Assembly (NCBI GenBank): GCA_020442475.1
Contig: JAGRKA010000016.1
Coordinates: 1 to 38,872, forward strand
Origin: Alphaproteobacteria bacterium
GTDB lineage: Bacteria > Pseudomonadota > Alphaproteobacteria > Micavibrionales > Micavibrionaceae
Direction of reading: 5' to 3'
Length of the DNA: 38,872 nucleotides
Positions within the stretch are counted from its first letter, which is position 1; each line of letters starts with the position of its first letter. The position numbers were made by a program, and so were the translations under genes. The notes below the pieces were generated by a model, which saw only the letters and a list, made by a program, of their open reading frames with translations, ran no database searches and was not told where the DNA came from. Positions 1 to 8,519 of this stretch are shown one piece after another.

Positions 1-61
1 TGGGGGTGGTAGGTTTGAGGGCGCATTGGCGCATTAGAGTCCGTAAGCCCCCTCACCCCAA

Positions 62-113
62 CCCTCTCCCCGTGGGGGAGAGGGAGTTTGATACCTCGCC
101 CCTTGGGGCGGGG
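62..113. repeat. Two adjacent GC-rich hairpins in the intergenic gap
   Basis: Two palindromes lie side by side downstream of the protease gene. The first has ten-base arms (CCCTCTCCCC and GGGGAGAGGG, bases 62-84) and the second has six-base arms (CGCCCC and GGGGCG, bases 97-110). The CCCTCACCCCAACCCTCTCCCC wording is typical of dispersed intergenic palindromes in many proteobacteria. There is no T-run after the stems in the leftward direction, so this is not a canonical terminator. I see nothing else in bases 1-172. Confidence 0.6.
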
Positions 114-172
114 TTGTTCATTCCGGGTCAGCTATAATTCGTGGACTATCACTGTTTGAAGGTCTGGCGTAT

Positions 173-1561
173 TCACTCCGCCTGCCGTTCCAGATTCTCG
201 ATATGCGCCAAAAGATCCTTGGCCTCCAGCCATTCCCGGCTGCCCTCCTTAAGACCGCTCAAGGCTGATTCAGCCTGCTGGCGGGCGTAGGGCAAACGCC
301 GCTGCAAGGTCGCCTCTTCCGCCAGATACAGCTTGGCCAGACTTTCCTCTCCCAAACGTCCGCTTGCCGTAGCCATCAGGCGGTAAATCCGGGCCGAGCG
401 GGGCTCGTCCTTTAAAGCGCGGCGCAGATGTTTGAGCGCCTCCTCCAGTACAGCCCCGTCCCGCCCGGTTTCAATCAAGGCATGGGCCAGTGCCATCCTT
501 AAAAGCGGCGCATCGGGCAGTAATTTGACGGCTTCCCTGTAAGAGGAAACTCCTTCGTCGATCCGTGAAAAATCGACCAGCATTTGCCCTTTAAGCTCAT
601 GGAAATAAGGATTTTGCGGCTCCTCCTGAAGCAAATCATCAATCCCGGCCAGTGCCTTGTCGATATCGTTCGTCCGGTATGCGGCAATTGTACGCGCATA
701 GCGGGCGGCAACCGAATGGTCGCGGTCGTCATAAACCCACGGCACGCGCCCCGGATTGATAAAACCCACCAGCTTGGCCTTCATCCGCGCATGCTGCTCG
801 ATCCATTCGGGCGGCAAAGGCTTGTCCTTGTAAGGCGAGTTTTTGGCCCGCGCTTCAATCGCCTCTATCCGGTCGCGAGTCAAAGGGTGCGTACGGACAT
901 ATTCGCTCTGGTTTGAGGCAGGCAGCAATTCCTCTGATTCGATTTTATACATGAAGCTGGCCAGCCCCTGCGGATCCAGAGCCGCCTTCTCAAAAAAACT
1001 CAGCGCCGCCTGATCCGCGCTGGATTCATTGACCCGGCTATGAGCAAGAAATTTACGCTGGGCAACGGAATTTCCTCCCGCGATGATCGCGCTGGCCGCC
1101 GCCCCGTTTCCGGTCGCAATCGCCGTCCCGATCCCCAGAACAGTCCCCAGAATGCTCTCATAGGATGCCCGCTCCATCGCATCACGGGTAATCACCAGAT
1201 GCCCGCCGGTAATGTGGCCCATCTCGTGCCCCAGAACACCTATCAACTCACCAGGAGCGTCCGTTTTTTCGATCAGGCCGGTATAGAGGAAAATATTCGC
1301 TCCACCTGCAACAAAAGCGTTAACTTGCGGGCTTTCTACCAAAATGATCTTCAGCCCGTTCCGGTCAATCTGCGAAGCCTCAAGCAAAGGCTCCACCCAT
1401 GTTTTGAGGGTGTTTTCAATTTCGGTATCGCGGATGATATTCGGCCCGCCGCCTTGCGCGCGCGCAGGGAGAGCCGGGGCAAACAGCAGCGCCGCCATAA
1501 CGAGGCCTGCGCAAAATATCTTCATACTCTGTTTGATGTCGGCCATGTTTTCCATCATCAT
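173..1561 (-). CDS. Periplasmic M48 metalloprotease with TPR repeats (BepA/YfgC-like)
   Basis: Zinc metalloprotease of family M48, probably a periplasmic quality-control protease acting on outer-membrane proteins, like BepA. The zinc motif HEMGH is at residues 112-116 and the third ligand is probably Glu179 in NESSADQAA, the usual NExxAD pattern. The C-terminal half (about residues 280-455) looks like TPR helices, matching BepA architecture, and 462 residues is close to the family length. A signal peptide ending ALPARA|Q shows export. The start is uncertain: ATG codons at 1561, 1546 (MADIKQ) and 1525 (MKIFCAG) are all in frame, and the last gives the cleanest signal peptide. It is divergent from the next gene, with only 58 bp between them. 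BepA versus another periplasmic M48/TPR protein cannot be separated by eye. Confidence 0.85.
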   Translation of the reverse strand: MMMENMADIKQSMKIFCAGLVMAALLFAPALPARAQGGGPNIIRDTEIENTLKTWVEPLLEASQIDRNGLKIILVESPQVNAFVAGGANIFLYTGLIEKTDAPGELIGVLGHEMGHITGGHLVITRDAMERASYESILGTVLGIGTAIATGNGAAASAIIAGGNSVAQRKFLAHSRVNESSADQAALSFFEKAALDPQGLASFMYKIESEELLPASNQSEYVRTHPLTRDRIEAIEARAKNSPYKDKPLPPEWIEQHARMKAKLVGFINPGRVPWVYDDRDHSVAARYARTIAAYRTNDIDKALAGIDDLLQEEPQNPYFHELKGQMLVDFSRIDEGVSSYREAVKLLPDAPLLRMALAHALIETGRDGAVLEEALKHLRRALKDEPRSARIYRLMATASGRLGEESLAKLYLAEEATLQRRLPYARQQAESALSGLKEGSREWLEAKDLLAHIENLERQAE

Positions 1562-1619
1562 AAAAGCTGGACCAAACCCCGGCGATCATAGTCGGACCGC
1601 CCTAAAAAAGAAATAGAGC

Positions 1620-1964
1620 ATGTCTTTTATTCTTCAATGGATCGACCTTCTCTGGATACCGGCAGCCATGATCGTGGTCCAAAAGCGCCAGCGCTGGTGG
1701 ACGCTTGCCTTCCTTGGCACCTGCATGCTGATGATGCGTTTGCAAACGGAGATGATGGCCGCTATCGGCTACCCTTCCGGTATTTTGCCTTTGATGCACT
1801 CCCCCGTCTTTTTCCGCGGACTCGGCGTTTACAGCGTCTTTTACGCTCTATACCTTCTGCTCGCGCTCTGGTCTCCGAAAACGGAAGGCATGATGCTAAT
1901 GGCCAGCGCCCTCAGTCTCTTTTTTCTGGCGCTTTTTGTTTCAACACTGTTTATGGTCTTATAA
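1620..1964 (+). CDS. Small polytopic inner-membrane protein, function unknown
   Basis: A 114-residue hydrophobic protein with three or four likely membrane helices: about residues 5-20 (WIDLLWIPAAMIV), 27-43, 67-84 (VYSVFYALYLLLALW) and 91-112. Polar residues are few, and a short positive stretch (QKRQRWW) after the first helix suggests a cytoplasmic loop. I do not recognise a family. It lies 18 bp upstream of rlmE on the same strand, so the two are probably co-transcribed, but this does not reveal its role. The reading frame fits the space between its neighbours and is favoured over the overlapping frames because its hydrophobic segments are coherent. Confidence 0.6.
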   Translation: MSFILQWIDLLWIPAAMIVVQKRQRWWTLAFLGTCMLMMRLQTEMMAAIGYPSGILPLMHSPVFFRGLGVYSVFYALYLLLALWSPKTEGMMLMASALSLFFLALFVSTLFMVL

Positions 1965-1982
1965 AATGATAAAAGGCCTCCA

Positions 1983-2633
1983 ATGAGCAGAAACAAAGCC
2001 AAATCCAAAGTCAAAACCGCCAAAGGGCGCAAAATCTCTTCGACGCGCTGGCTCAAACGCCAGCTTAACGACCCGTATGTGGAGGAAGCGAAAAAGCAGG
2101 GCTACCGCTCCCGCGCCGCATTCAAGCTCAAGGAGCTGGACGACAAGCTTGCCTTACTCAAAAGCGGGATGAGCGTTGTAGACCTGGGTGCGGCGCCGGG
2201 CGGCTGGTCGCAAGTCGCAGCGCAAAAGGGCTGCACGAAAATCGTCGCGATCGATTTGCTGGAAATCGATGAAATCTCCGGCGTTGATTTCATCCAGATG
2301 GATTTCATGGATAACGAAGCGCCCAATACGCTCAAAGAGATGCTCGGCGGGCAGGCCGATATTGTCCTCTCCGATATCGCGCCCAACACGACCGGCCACA
2401 AACAAACGGACCATTTGCGTATTATGGCTGTAGTGGAGGCTGCACACCTGTTCGCCACCGAAGTCCTCAAACCCGGCGGGACCTTTATTGCGAAAGTCTT
2501 TCAGGGCGGCGCGCAAAACGAACTGGTTGCGCAGATCAAAAAGGATTTCGCAAGCGTCAAGCACATCAAACCCGCCGCCAGCCGGAAAGAAAGCTCGGAA
2601 ACCTATCTTGTCGCAACCGGTTTCCGGGGGTGA
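1983..2633 (+). CDS. rlmE: 23S rRNA (uridine-2552-2'-O)-methyltransferase RlmE (FtsJ/RrmJ)
   Basis: SAM-dependent methyltransferase that 2'-O-methylates U2552 in the A-loop of 23S rRNA, a late step of 50S assembly. The SAM motif VDLGAAPGGWSQ is at residues 66-77. The K-D-K-E catalytic tetrad is readable as Lys48 (AAFKLKE), Asp131 (LSDIAPNTTGHK), Lys171 (FIAKVFQGG) and Glu206 (ESSETYLV). The 40-residue D-K and 35-residue K-E spacings match E. coli RrmJ (D124, K164, E199). The N-terminal 35 residues are rich in Lys and Arg, as expected for rRNA binding. The length of 216 residues is normal. It is followed by a convergent gap holding a palindromic repeat. Confidence 0.96.
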   Translation: MSRNKAKSKVKTAKGRKISSTRWLKRQLNDPYVEEAKKQGYRSRAAFKLKELDDKLALLKSGMSVVDLGAAPGGWSQVAAQKGCTKIVAIDLLEIDEISGVDFIQMDFMDNEAPNTLKEMLGGQADIVLSDIAPNTTGHKQTDHLRIMAVVEAAHLFATEVLKPGGTFIAKVFQGGAQNELVAQIKKDFASVKHIKPAASRKESSETYLVATGFRG

Positions 2634-2675
2634 ATGAGGGCATAATTTTTGATTTTTGGCGATCACGGATTCCCT

Positions 2676-2779
2676 CGTCATTGCGAGGAGGTGCGTTAGC
2701 GCCGACGCGGCAATCCATCCTTAAATCGTAAAGTCCTATAGCTGGATCGCCACGCTCCCGCTGGTCGCTCGCGATGACG
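2676..2779. repeat. Dispersed palindromic element, CGTCATTGCGAG type
   Basis: The element begins with CGTCATTGCGAG (2676) and ends with CTCGCGATGACG (2779), inverted repeats with one mismatch. Inside, GGCAATCCA (2710) pairs with TGGATCGCC (2751), also with one mismatch. Elements of this wording are common between genes in alphaproteobacteria. It sits between two convergent genes (rlmE and the histidine phosphatase) and is followed by a T-run at about 2780-2786, so it could also help stop rightward transcription. A degenerate partial copy lies at 21375-21429. Confidence 0.8.
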
Positions 2780-2837
2780 ATTTTTTGTAAATAACACGAT
2801 CAAAAATCACACATAATCCCGTTAAACGCCGAACGCT

Positions 2838-3386
2838 TTACGTCCAGCGCGCAGGAGTCGCGGGCGCGTTGTAATCCAGTGGATCAAGTAAATCGAGAAG
2901 AGGATTTTCCCCAGCACGGATATCCGCCCAGCCTGCCGCCTCCGGGCGCTCCAGCACCGTGAGCGTGCCGGGGGCGTAACCGCCCGTCAGCCGGTTCATC
3001 AGCGCAGGCGCATTTTCCTGTGCAAGCCGGGCCGCGAGGACGTGAATTCCCGGATTATGTGCGACGATCAAAACGGAGGAGACCTCATCACTGATTTCTC
3101 TCAAAGCCCATAGCAGCTCCTCCTCAGGCGCATTATAAAGCGCATCCGGAAACTCTACCCGTGCCAGTTCGTGCTCGAAATGACGCGCCACCCCTTCGAA
3201 GGTCTGACGAGTCCGCAAAGCGGGAGAGCATAAAACAACTTCCGGCATATAGGTTTTTTTGCGCATCAGCGCCCCAAGCGCCCGCGCATCGGCCTCCCCT
3301 TTTGGAGAGAGCCTGCGCGCCTTATCTCCCCCCTCACCGGAAGGAAGCGTCTGCGCATGCCTGAGTAAAAAAAGCCGCTTATTCAT
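2838..3386 (-). CDS. Histidine phosphatase family protein (SixA-like)
   Basis: Member of the histidine phosphatase (phosphoglycerate-mutase-like) superfamily, closest in pattern to SixA-type phosphohistidine phosphatases. Arg9-His10 in LLRHAQTL is the catalytic RH(G) motif. CSPALRTRQT supplies the second phosphate-binding Arg, and AHNPG in the C-terminal half carries the second catalytic His. The length of 182 residues is slightly above the usual 150-165 for SixA. The start codon overlaps the rnd stop codon (shared bases ATGAATAA), so translation is probably coupled to rnd. The substrate is unknown; many alphaproteobacterial homologues are only annotated as SixA-like. Confidence 0.85.
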   Translation of the reverse strand: MNKRLFLLRHAQTLPSGEGGDKARRLSPKGEADARALGALMRKKTYMPEVVLCSPALRTRQTFEGVARHFEHELARVEFPDALYNAPEEELLWALREISDEVSSVLIVAHNPGIHVLAARLAQENAPALMNRLTGGYAPGTLTVLERPEAAGWADIRAGENPLLDLLDPLDYNAPATPARWT

Positions 3387-4551
3387 AAATATCCGAATCT
3401 TTTGAAATTTTATATTTCACAATTGTCTGATTCTTCAGACCGACCGCAACCTGTCCCTTTTTAAGGGCCAGCGCCTCACGGCCAAAAATCTCATAACGCC
3501 AGCCGGATAACGCGGGGATATCGGCCTTGTCATCCAGCGCCAGCTGTTCGAGATCATCAGCAGAGGCAATCAGCTTCGCCGCAACATCATTCTCGCTGGC
3601 TTGAATTTTGAGCAACATACGCAAAATGTCAATCACCGGCGACAGGGACGAAGGCACGGGGTTTTTCTTTTCAGGCTGCGGCCATGTGGTCTTGTCGGAG
3701 GATAGCGCCTTCGTGATCAAATCCAGTATCTCACGACCCGCCTGCTTAGCAGGCATATCCTGCGGCATACCACGAATTTTCTTCAGCTCTTCCGGCGTTT
3801 TGGGCATTTGCGCGGCCATGTCGGCTAATGTCTCATCGCGCAAAACCCACGGGCGGGGAATATCCTTGTCCTGCGCCCTTTTTTCACGCCAAGCGGCCAA
3901 TTCACGCAGGACAGCAAGTGTTTTGGGTTTAGGAGAACGAATCTTAACCCGTTGCCACGCCTCTTCCGGCTTGTTTTCATAGGTGGACGGCGCTGTCAGA
4001 ATGCTCTCCTCCTCAAAAACCCAAGAGGTCCGCCCGCGCCGCTCCAGCTCTTCGGAGAGGTGACGGTAAATCCCGACAAGATGCGTCACGTCCCCCAGCG
4101 CGTAATCAATCTGCTTCCGGCTCAAAGGCCGGTGCGCCCAGTTGGTGAATTGTACGCTTTTATCAAGCTGTCCGCCCGTGATGTTCCGCACCAGCGACTC
4201 ATAGCCGACCGAATCGCCGTATCCGCACACCATCGCGGCGATCTGCGTATCGAACAGGGGCGCGACCACCTGACCCGTCAGATTGTAAAAAATTTCAAGA
4301 TCCTGCCGCGCCGCATGAAAGACTTTCAAAATGCCGGGATCGGAGAGCAAGGCGAAAACGGGCGCAAGATCCAGCCCTTTCACCAGTACGTCGATGGCCC
4401 AGGCCTGCCCGTCCGGCGTCCCGATCTGGATCAGGCATAATTTGGGATAATAGGTTTTCTCCCGCAGAAATTCCGTATCTACCGTCAGGAACTCGTACGC
4501 AGCAAGCTCTGTACAAAGAGCGCTCAGGGCATTTTGGTCTGTGATAATCAT
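3379..4551 (-). CDS. rnd: Ribonuclease D
   Basis: 3'-5' exoribonuclease that trims tRNA precursors and other stable RNAs. The DEDDy exonuclease residues are visible: Asp25 and Glu27 (TVDTEFLR), Asp84 (AARQDLEIF), and Tyr150 with Asp154 (DYALGDVTHL). An HRDC domain follows at about residues 215-290, starting LAVLRELAAWRE, as in canonical RNase D. The length of 390 residues is normal. There is no clear Shine-Dalgarno sequence before the ATG. The 3' end overlaps the histidine phosphatase gene by eight bases. It is divergent from aspS across a 170-bp region that contains an inverted repeat. Confidence 0.95.
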   Translation of the reverse strand: MIITDQNALSALCTELAAYEFLTVDTEFLREKTYYPKLCLIQIGTPDGQAWAIDVLVKGLDLAPVFALLSDPGILKVFHAARQDLEIFYNLTGQVVAPLFDTQIAAMVCGYGDSVGYESLVRNITGGQLDKSVQFTNWAHRPLSRKQIDYALGDVTHLVGIYRHLSEELERRGRTSWVFEEESILTAPSTYENKPEEAWQRVKIRSPKPKTLAVLRELAAWREKRAQDKDIPRPWVLRDETLADMAAQMPKTPEELKKIRGMPQDMPAKQAGREILDLITKALSSDKTTWPQPEKKNPVPSSLSPVIDILRMLLKIQASENDVAAKLIASADDLEQLALDDKADIPALSGWRYEIFGREALALKKGQVAVGLKNQTIVKYKISKDSDIYE

Positions 4552-4555
4552 TTAT

Positions 4556-4695
4556 GCTTTTTAACGCGAAGAGGAGAAGAAGCGAAGGATTCTTTATTAA
4601 AAACAGAATTTTTTGCACTCTGTCGTTACAATGACGGAAGTTTATACTGATTTTGCAAATATCCTTTGCGTCTTCGCGTCTTGGCGGTTAAAAAA
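4556..4695. repeat. Diverged inverted repeat in the rnd-aspS divergent region
   Basis: The stretch starting TTTTTAACGCGAAGAGGAG (about 4560-4597) resembles the reverse complement of 4650-4695 (TTTTTTAACCGCCAAGACG and onward), sharing TTTTTAAC, AAGCG/AAGACGC and AAAGGAT blocks. Together they form two imperfect arms around about 55 bp of A+T-rich spacer. The right arm contains GCGTCTTCGCGTCTTGGCG (4668-4686), which recurs identically at 15433-15451, so it belongs to a dispersed repeat family. The promoters of rnd and aspS should be in or beside this region, but I cannot assign them. Confidence 0.45.
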
Positions 4696-4721
4696 CGAAG
4701 CTGGAAAAGGATTTTAAAAAC

Positions 4722-6554
4722 ATGCACAGCTACAGAACACATACTTGCGCACAGCTCAGAAAAGATCATGAAGGACAAGAAATCCGCCTCTCAGGCTGGA
4801 TTCACAGAATCCGCGATCATGGCGGCGTGCTGTTCATTGATCTTCGCGATACGCACGGCATCACGCAATGCGTCGTGGATGAAGGCTCTCCCTTGCTGGC
4901 CGAAGTTGAGAAATGGCGCGTGGAATCAGTTGTCACCATTACGGGGACGGTGCTGGCCCGTACGCCCGAAACGGTCAACCCGAAGATGGAAACAGGAGAG
5001 ATCGAAGTCCGAATCGAGCAGGCTGAACTGCAATCTGCCGCAGACATCCTCCCCTTCCAGGTTGCTGAAGATGACGGAGCCGGAGAAGATATCCGTCTGC
5101 GCTACCGCTATCTGGATCTGCGCCGGGAGAAAATGCAGAGGAATATCCGCCTGCGTAACGCGGTGATTACGTCTTTGCGCCAGCGCATGCAGGCACAAGG
5201 CTTTCAGGAATTCCAAACCCCGATCCTCACGGCCTCCTCACCGGAAGGGGCGCGGGATTTCCTTGTCCCCAGCCGTTTACATCCCGGCAAGTTCTACGCT
5301 CTGCCGCAGGCGCCGCAGCAATTCAAACAGCTTTTGATGATGTCCGGCTTCGACCGGTACTTCCAGATTGCACCCTGTTTCCGCGACGAAGACAGCCGTG
5401 CTGACCGTTCTCCGGGGGAGTTTTACCAGCTCGATATGGAGATGAGCTTTGTCACGCAGGACGACGTGTTCGGCGTGATCGAGCCTGTCATGACCGGCCT
5501 GTTCGAAGAGTTCGGCGCGTTCACAGGCGAAAAGCGCGCTGTGGCGGAAACGCCCTTCCCGCGTATTGCGTATAAGGATGCTATGCTCAAATACGGCTCT
5601 GATAAACCGGATCTGCGCAACCCGCTCGAAATCGCGGATGTAACGGAGATCTTTGCCCGTGATGATGTGGAATTTAACGCCTTTAAGAACGTCATCAAAA
5701 AGGGCGGAGTCGTCCGCGCCATCCGCGCCCCCAAAGTCGCCGATCAGCCGCGCAGTTTTTTCGACAAGCTCAACGCTTGGGCGCAAGGTGAAGGCGCGCC
5801 GGGGCTGGGCTATGTACTGTTCGAAGGCGGTGAAGGCAAAGGCCCGATCGCTAAATTCATTCCTGCGGACGCGCAGGATGCGTTGCGAAACGCTACAGGC
5901 GCCGCCGACAGCGACGCCCTTTTCTTCGTTTGCAATCAGGAAGCGCAGGCCGCTAAATTCGCAGGCCTCGCTCGCGACCGGATTTGCAGCGACCTGCCCG
6001 AAGGCCATGAAGCCGCCCGCGAAAGCGGTGTATTCAAATTCTGTTGGATCGTCGATTTCCCGATGTTCGAAATGGAGGAAGGCACCGGCAAGATCGAATT
6101 CTCCCACAACCCGTTTTCCATGCCGCAAGGAGGCATGGAAGCGCTGGAAAACATGGACCCGCTCAAAATCAAGGCATGGCAGTATGATATTGTCTGTAAC
6201 GGGATAGAGCTGTCCTCCGGTGCAATCCGAAACCACAAACCCGAAATCATGGAGAAAGCCTTTGGGATCGCCGGATATGATAAATCCGTTCTGGAAGAAA
6301 AATTCGGCGGTATGCTCGCGGCGATGCGTTTTGGCGCGCCACCCCACGGCGGGATTGCGCCGGGGATTGACCGGATCGTGATGTTGCTGGCCGATGAGCC
6401 GAGCATTCGTGAAGTGATTGCCTTCCCGATGAACGGGCAAGCGCAGGATCTCATGATGAACGCCCCCGGCGAGGCGGACCCCGAGCATTTAAAAGAACTG
6501 CATATCAAACTCAATTTGCCTAAAGAAAAAATCAAGAGCGAAGAGGCTGCTTAA
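4722..6554 (+). CDS. aspS: Aspartyl-tRNA synthetase, probably non-discriminating (Asp/Asn)
   Basis: Class IIb aminoacyl-tRNA synthetase charging tRNA-Asp and probably also tRNA-Asn. An N-terminal OB anticodon-binding domain (about 1-110) is followed by the class II core, with motif 2 around [19 protein letters not shown], the bacterial GAD insertion in the middle, and motif 3 in [14 protein letters not shown]. The length of 610 residues is typical of bacterial AspRS. His33 in IRDHGG is the residue associated with relaxed tRNA specificity in Pseudomonas aeruginosa AspRS (His31), where E. coli has Leu, and the loop near residue 83 lacks the E. coli lysine. A non-discriminating enzyme would require GatCAB elsewhere. 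The RBS is AAAGGA, about 12 bases before ATG. The downstream hairpin at 6632-6647 followed by ATCTTTT may be its terminator. Confidence 0.97.
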   Translation: MHSYRTHTCAQLRKDHEGQEIRLSGWIHRIRDHGGVLFIDLRDTHGITQCVVDEGSPLLAEVEKWRVESVVTITGTVLARTPETVNPKMETGEIEVRIEQAELQSAADILPFQVAEDDGAGEDIRLRYRYLDLRREKMQRNIRLRNAVITSLRQRMQAQGFQEFQTPILTASSPEGARDFLVPSRLHPGKFYALPQAPQQFKQLLMMSGFDRYFQIAPCFRDEDSRADRSPGEFYQLDMEMSFVTQDDVFGVIEPVMTGLFEEFGAFTGEKRAVAETPFPRIAYKDAMLKYGSDKPDLRNPLEIADVTEIFARDDVEFNAFKNVIKKGGVVRAIRAPKVADQPRSFFDKLNAWAQGEGAPGLGYVLFEGGEGKGPIAKFIPADAQDALRNATGAADSDALFFVCNQEAQAAKFAGLARDRICSDLPEGHEAARESGVFKFCWIVDFPMFEMEEGTGKIEFSHNPFSMPQGGMEALENMDPLKIKAWQYDIVCNGIELSSGAIRNHKPEIMEKAFGIAGYDKSVLEEKFGGMLAAMRFGAPPHGGIAPGIDRIVMLLADEPSIREVIAFPMNGQAQDLMMNAPGEADPEHLKELHIKLNLPKEKIKSEEAA

Positions 6555-6575
6555 GCGGCCTCCCTTGCTTTTGCG

Positions 6576-6690
6576 GGGTAGGTATAGCCTGCCCAAAATA
6601 AATTGATTCAAAATTTACACCTTTTTGCTTTCCCCGCGCACGCGGGGATCTTTTGAAATCATATACTTAAGGCCCCCGCTTTCGCGGGGG
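6576..6690. repeat. Three hairpins in the aspS-wbpE convergent gap
   Basis: Three inverted repeats are visible. GGGTAGG/CCTGCCC lies at 6576-6594 and includes one T-G pair. CCCCGCG-CA-CGCGGGG lies at 6632-6647 and is perfect over seven pairs. CCCCCGC-tttc-GCGGGGG lies at 6673-6690 and is also perfect over seven pairs. The second is followed by ATCTTTTG on the plus strand and could terminate aspS transcription. The remaining bases between 6555 and 6744 are A+T-rich with no gene. Confidence 0.65.
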
Positions 6691-6744
6691 AGGCACAATC
6701 ATTTTAAAATGGTTAAGCTATATGATCATTTTGTCTGATGTGAG

Positions 6745-7905
6745 CTATAAAGCGTCCCGGACAGCATCGATAATGTAATCCTGAGTCTCCGGCTCCAGAT
6801 AGGGATGCATTGGCAGACTGATCACCGCACCGGAGAGCTTTTCTGAAACAGGCACGCCGCCACTGACGGAGGGGAAGTGGCTGTAACCGGATTGCCAGGA
6901 AAGCGGAATCGGATAATATACGGCTGTCGGTACGCCTGCTGCCTTGCAACGCGCGGCAAAGGCTTCGCGGTCTGCGCCTTCCGGCAATACGAGTGTGTAT
7001 TGCGCCCATGCGCTTGTTGCGCCGTCAATCAGGCGCGGGACGGACACAACATCGGCCAGCCCCTCATGATAGCGCTGTGCAACCGCTTGGCGGCGTGTAA
7101 TCTCATCCGGGAAAATTTTCAGTTTTTCGAGCAGAATTGCCGCCTGCACTGTATCCAGCCGGGCGTTCATACCGACACGGACATTGTCGTATTTATCCGA
7201 ACCTTTGCCGTGTACGCGGATTGAGCGCAAAATAGAGGCCAGCTCTTCGTCGTCTGTAAAGATCGCACCACCATCACCGTAACAGCCCAGCGGTTTGGCC
7301 GGGAAAAAGCTGGTTGAGGTCGCCAAGCCCCACGTCCCGACTTTCCGGCCATCAAGCTGCGCGCCGAAACCTTGCGCGGCATCTGCCATCACCCACAACC
7401 CATGCTCTTCGGCAATCGGCACAATCGCGTTGTAATCCGCAGGCTGGCCGAACAGATCGACCGGGATCACCCCGGCGGGCTCCAGCCCGGCCTCTTTTGC
7501 CTCTTTGATCGCTCGTGCCAAAGACGCCGGGTCCATGTTAAAGCTGTCCTCCAGCACATCGACGAAATAGGGCACCGCGCCCATCCAAGCGACGACCTCC
7601 GCCGTAGCGACGAAGGTAAAGGCCGGAACGAATACCGCCTGCCCCGGTTTTACACCCTTGGCCATCAGCACCATCGCCAGCGAATCCGTCCCACTGGAGC
7701 AGGACACGCAATATTTCGCGCCGCAAAAGGCGGCCAGTTCGCTTTCCAGCGCTTTAACCTGCGGTCCCATGATATATTGCCCTTCATGCACGGCTTCCAG
7801 CACAGCCTTATCAAGCGCGCCCGCGATCCGCTCGCGCTGGGCCTGCAAGTCGATAAAGGCGATAGAGGGCGTGTCCTGCATATCTTTAGGGGCGGCGTTA
7901 CTCAT
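6745..7905 (-). CDS. wbpE: UDP-3-oxo-GlcNAcA aminotransferase, WbpE-type (DegT/DnrJ/EryC1/StrS)
   Basis: PLP-dependent sugar aminotransferase that places an amino group at C3 of UDP-2-acetamido-3-oxo-glucuronate, giving the substrate of WbpD. The DegT-family core is clear: Asp175 (MADAAQGFGA) binds the PLP ring nitrogen and Lys204 (FFPAKPLG) is the Schiff-base lysine. The C-terminal domain ends with the family pattern LPMHPYL. The length of 386 residues is somewhat above the 350-370 usual for the family. The specific call rests on the neighbours wbpA, wbpB and wbpD in the same operon. The ATG at 7905 is ten bases after AAGGAG; an ATG closer to the RBS (7912) is followed by a stop after four codons. 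It is the last gene of the operon. Confidence 0.9.
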   Translation of the reverse strand: MSNAAPKDMQDTPSIAFIDLQAQRERIAGALDKAVLEAVHEGQYIMGPQVKALESELAAFCGAKYCVSCSSGTDSLAMVLMAKGVKPGQAVFVPAFTFVATAEVVAWMGAVPYFVDVLEDSFNMDPASLARAIKEAKEAGLEPAGVIPVDLFGQPADYNAIVPIAEEHGLWVMADAAQGFGAQLDGRKVGTWGLATSTSFFPAKPLGCYGDGGAIFTDDEELASILRSIRVHGKGSDKYDNVRVGMNARLDTVQAAILLEKLKIFPDEITRRQAVAQRYHEGLADVVSVPRLIDGATSAWAQYTLVLPEGADREAFAARCKAAGVPTAVYYPIPLSWQSGYSHFPSVSGGVPVSEKLSGAVISLPMHPYLEPETQDYIIDAVRDAL

Positions 7906-7926
7906 GTGACATAAGCTCCTTTAGCT

Positions 7927-8517
7927 TTATTGTGTTTTCTCTCTCAGGCCTGAGGGTGTTTCCTCATAAGCGCGGCCTTCGACCGGGCAAATCAGATCAT
8001 CGCCCAGCTTCATTCCGGCGTGACTCATCCAGCCGATCCGCCGCGCGGGAACGCCCGCCATCAGCGCGTGATCCGGCACGTCTGCGGCCACAACAGCGCC
8101 TGCGGCGATAAAACAATAAGCGCCCAGCGTATGACCGCAAACGATCGTAGCATTCGCGCCGATTGTTGCCCCCGTTTTGACACGCGTTTCCAGAAACTCA
8201 CCCCTGCGGTTGATTTCCGCTCTTGGGTTATTAACGTTGGTAAAAACGCAGGACGGGCCGCAAAAGACGCCTTTTTCAAGATGCACGCCTTTATAAACGG
8301 AGACATTATTCTGGATCTTACAATTTTCGCCGATTGTGACATCCGGCCCGATCACGCAGTTTTGCCCGATATTGACATTTTCACCGATCACAGTTCCCGG
8401 CAATACATGGCAAAAATGCCAGATTTTTGTGCCCTTGCCGATTGTCGAAGGCTCATCGACATAGGCGCTTTCGTGAATAAACGGATCATCCGTGCTTTGT
8501 ACTGCTTCCGAGCGCAT
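7927..8517 (-). CDS. wbpD: UDP-3-amino-GlcNAcA N-acetyltransferase, WbpD-type
   Basis: Acetyl-CoA-dependent N-acetyltransferase of the left-handed beta-helix (hexapeptide repeat) family, expected to acetylate the 3-amino group to give UDP-GlcNAc(3NAc)A. Hexapeptide repeats with Ile/Val/Ala at every sixth position run from about residue 20 to 150 (for example IGENVNIGQNCVIGPDVTIG). FVNVNNPR-like and RVKTGATIGANATIVCG segments match WbpD-type enzymes. The length of 196 residues is typical. The start codon is two bases after the wbpB stop, implying coupled translation. Other nucleotide-sugar acetyltransferases share the fold, so the precise substrate is inferred from the operon. Confidence 0.9.
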   Translation of the reverse strand: MRSEAVQSTDDPFIHESAYVDEPSTIGKGTKIWHFCHVLPGTVIGENVNIGQNCVIGPDVTIGENCKIQNNVSVYKGVHLEKGVFCGPSCVFTNVNNPRAEINRRGEFLETRVKTGATIGANATIVCGHTLGAYCFIAAGAVVAADVPDHALMAGVPARRIGWMSHAGMKLGDDLICPVEGRAYEETPSGLREKTQ

Positions 8518-8519
8518 AT

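Noticed and set aside
62..113. Rho-independent terminator for the M48 protease gene
   Set aside because: Strong hairpins but no T-run after them in the leftward direction; kept as a repeat only.
2634..2837. tRNA or small RNA gene in the rlmE downstream gap
   Set aside because: The inverted repeats are those of a dispersed element; no cloverleaf with a T-loop or acceptor stem is present.
4666..5166. 166-codon frame overlapping the start of aspS
   Set aside because: Different frame of the same DNA; no RBS or motif, and the aspS frame is certain.
5277..6488. 403-codon open frame antisense to aspS
   Set aside because: It is entirely inside the well-supported aspS gene, has low-complexity shadow composition and no recognisable motif.
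7898..7912. Four-codon leader peptide before wbpE (ATG at 7912)
   Set aside because: Only three bases from the RBS and too short; the wbpE ATG at ten bases spacing is adequate, so it is probably chance.
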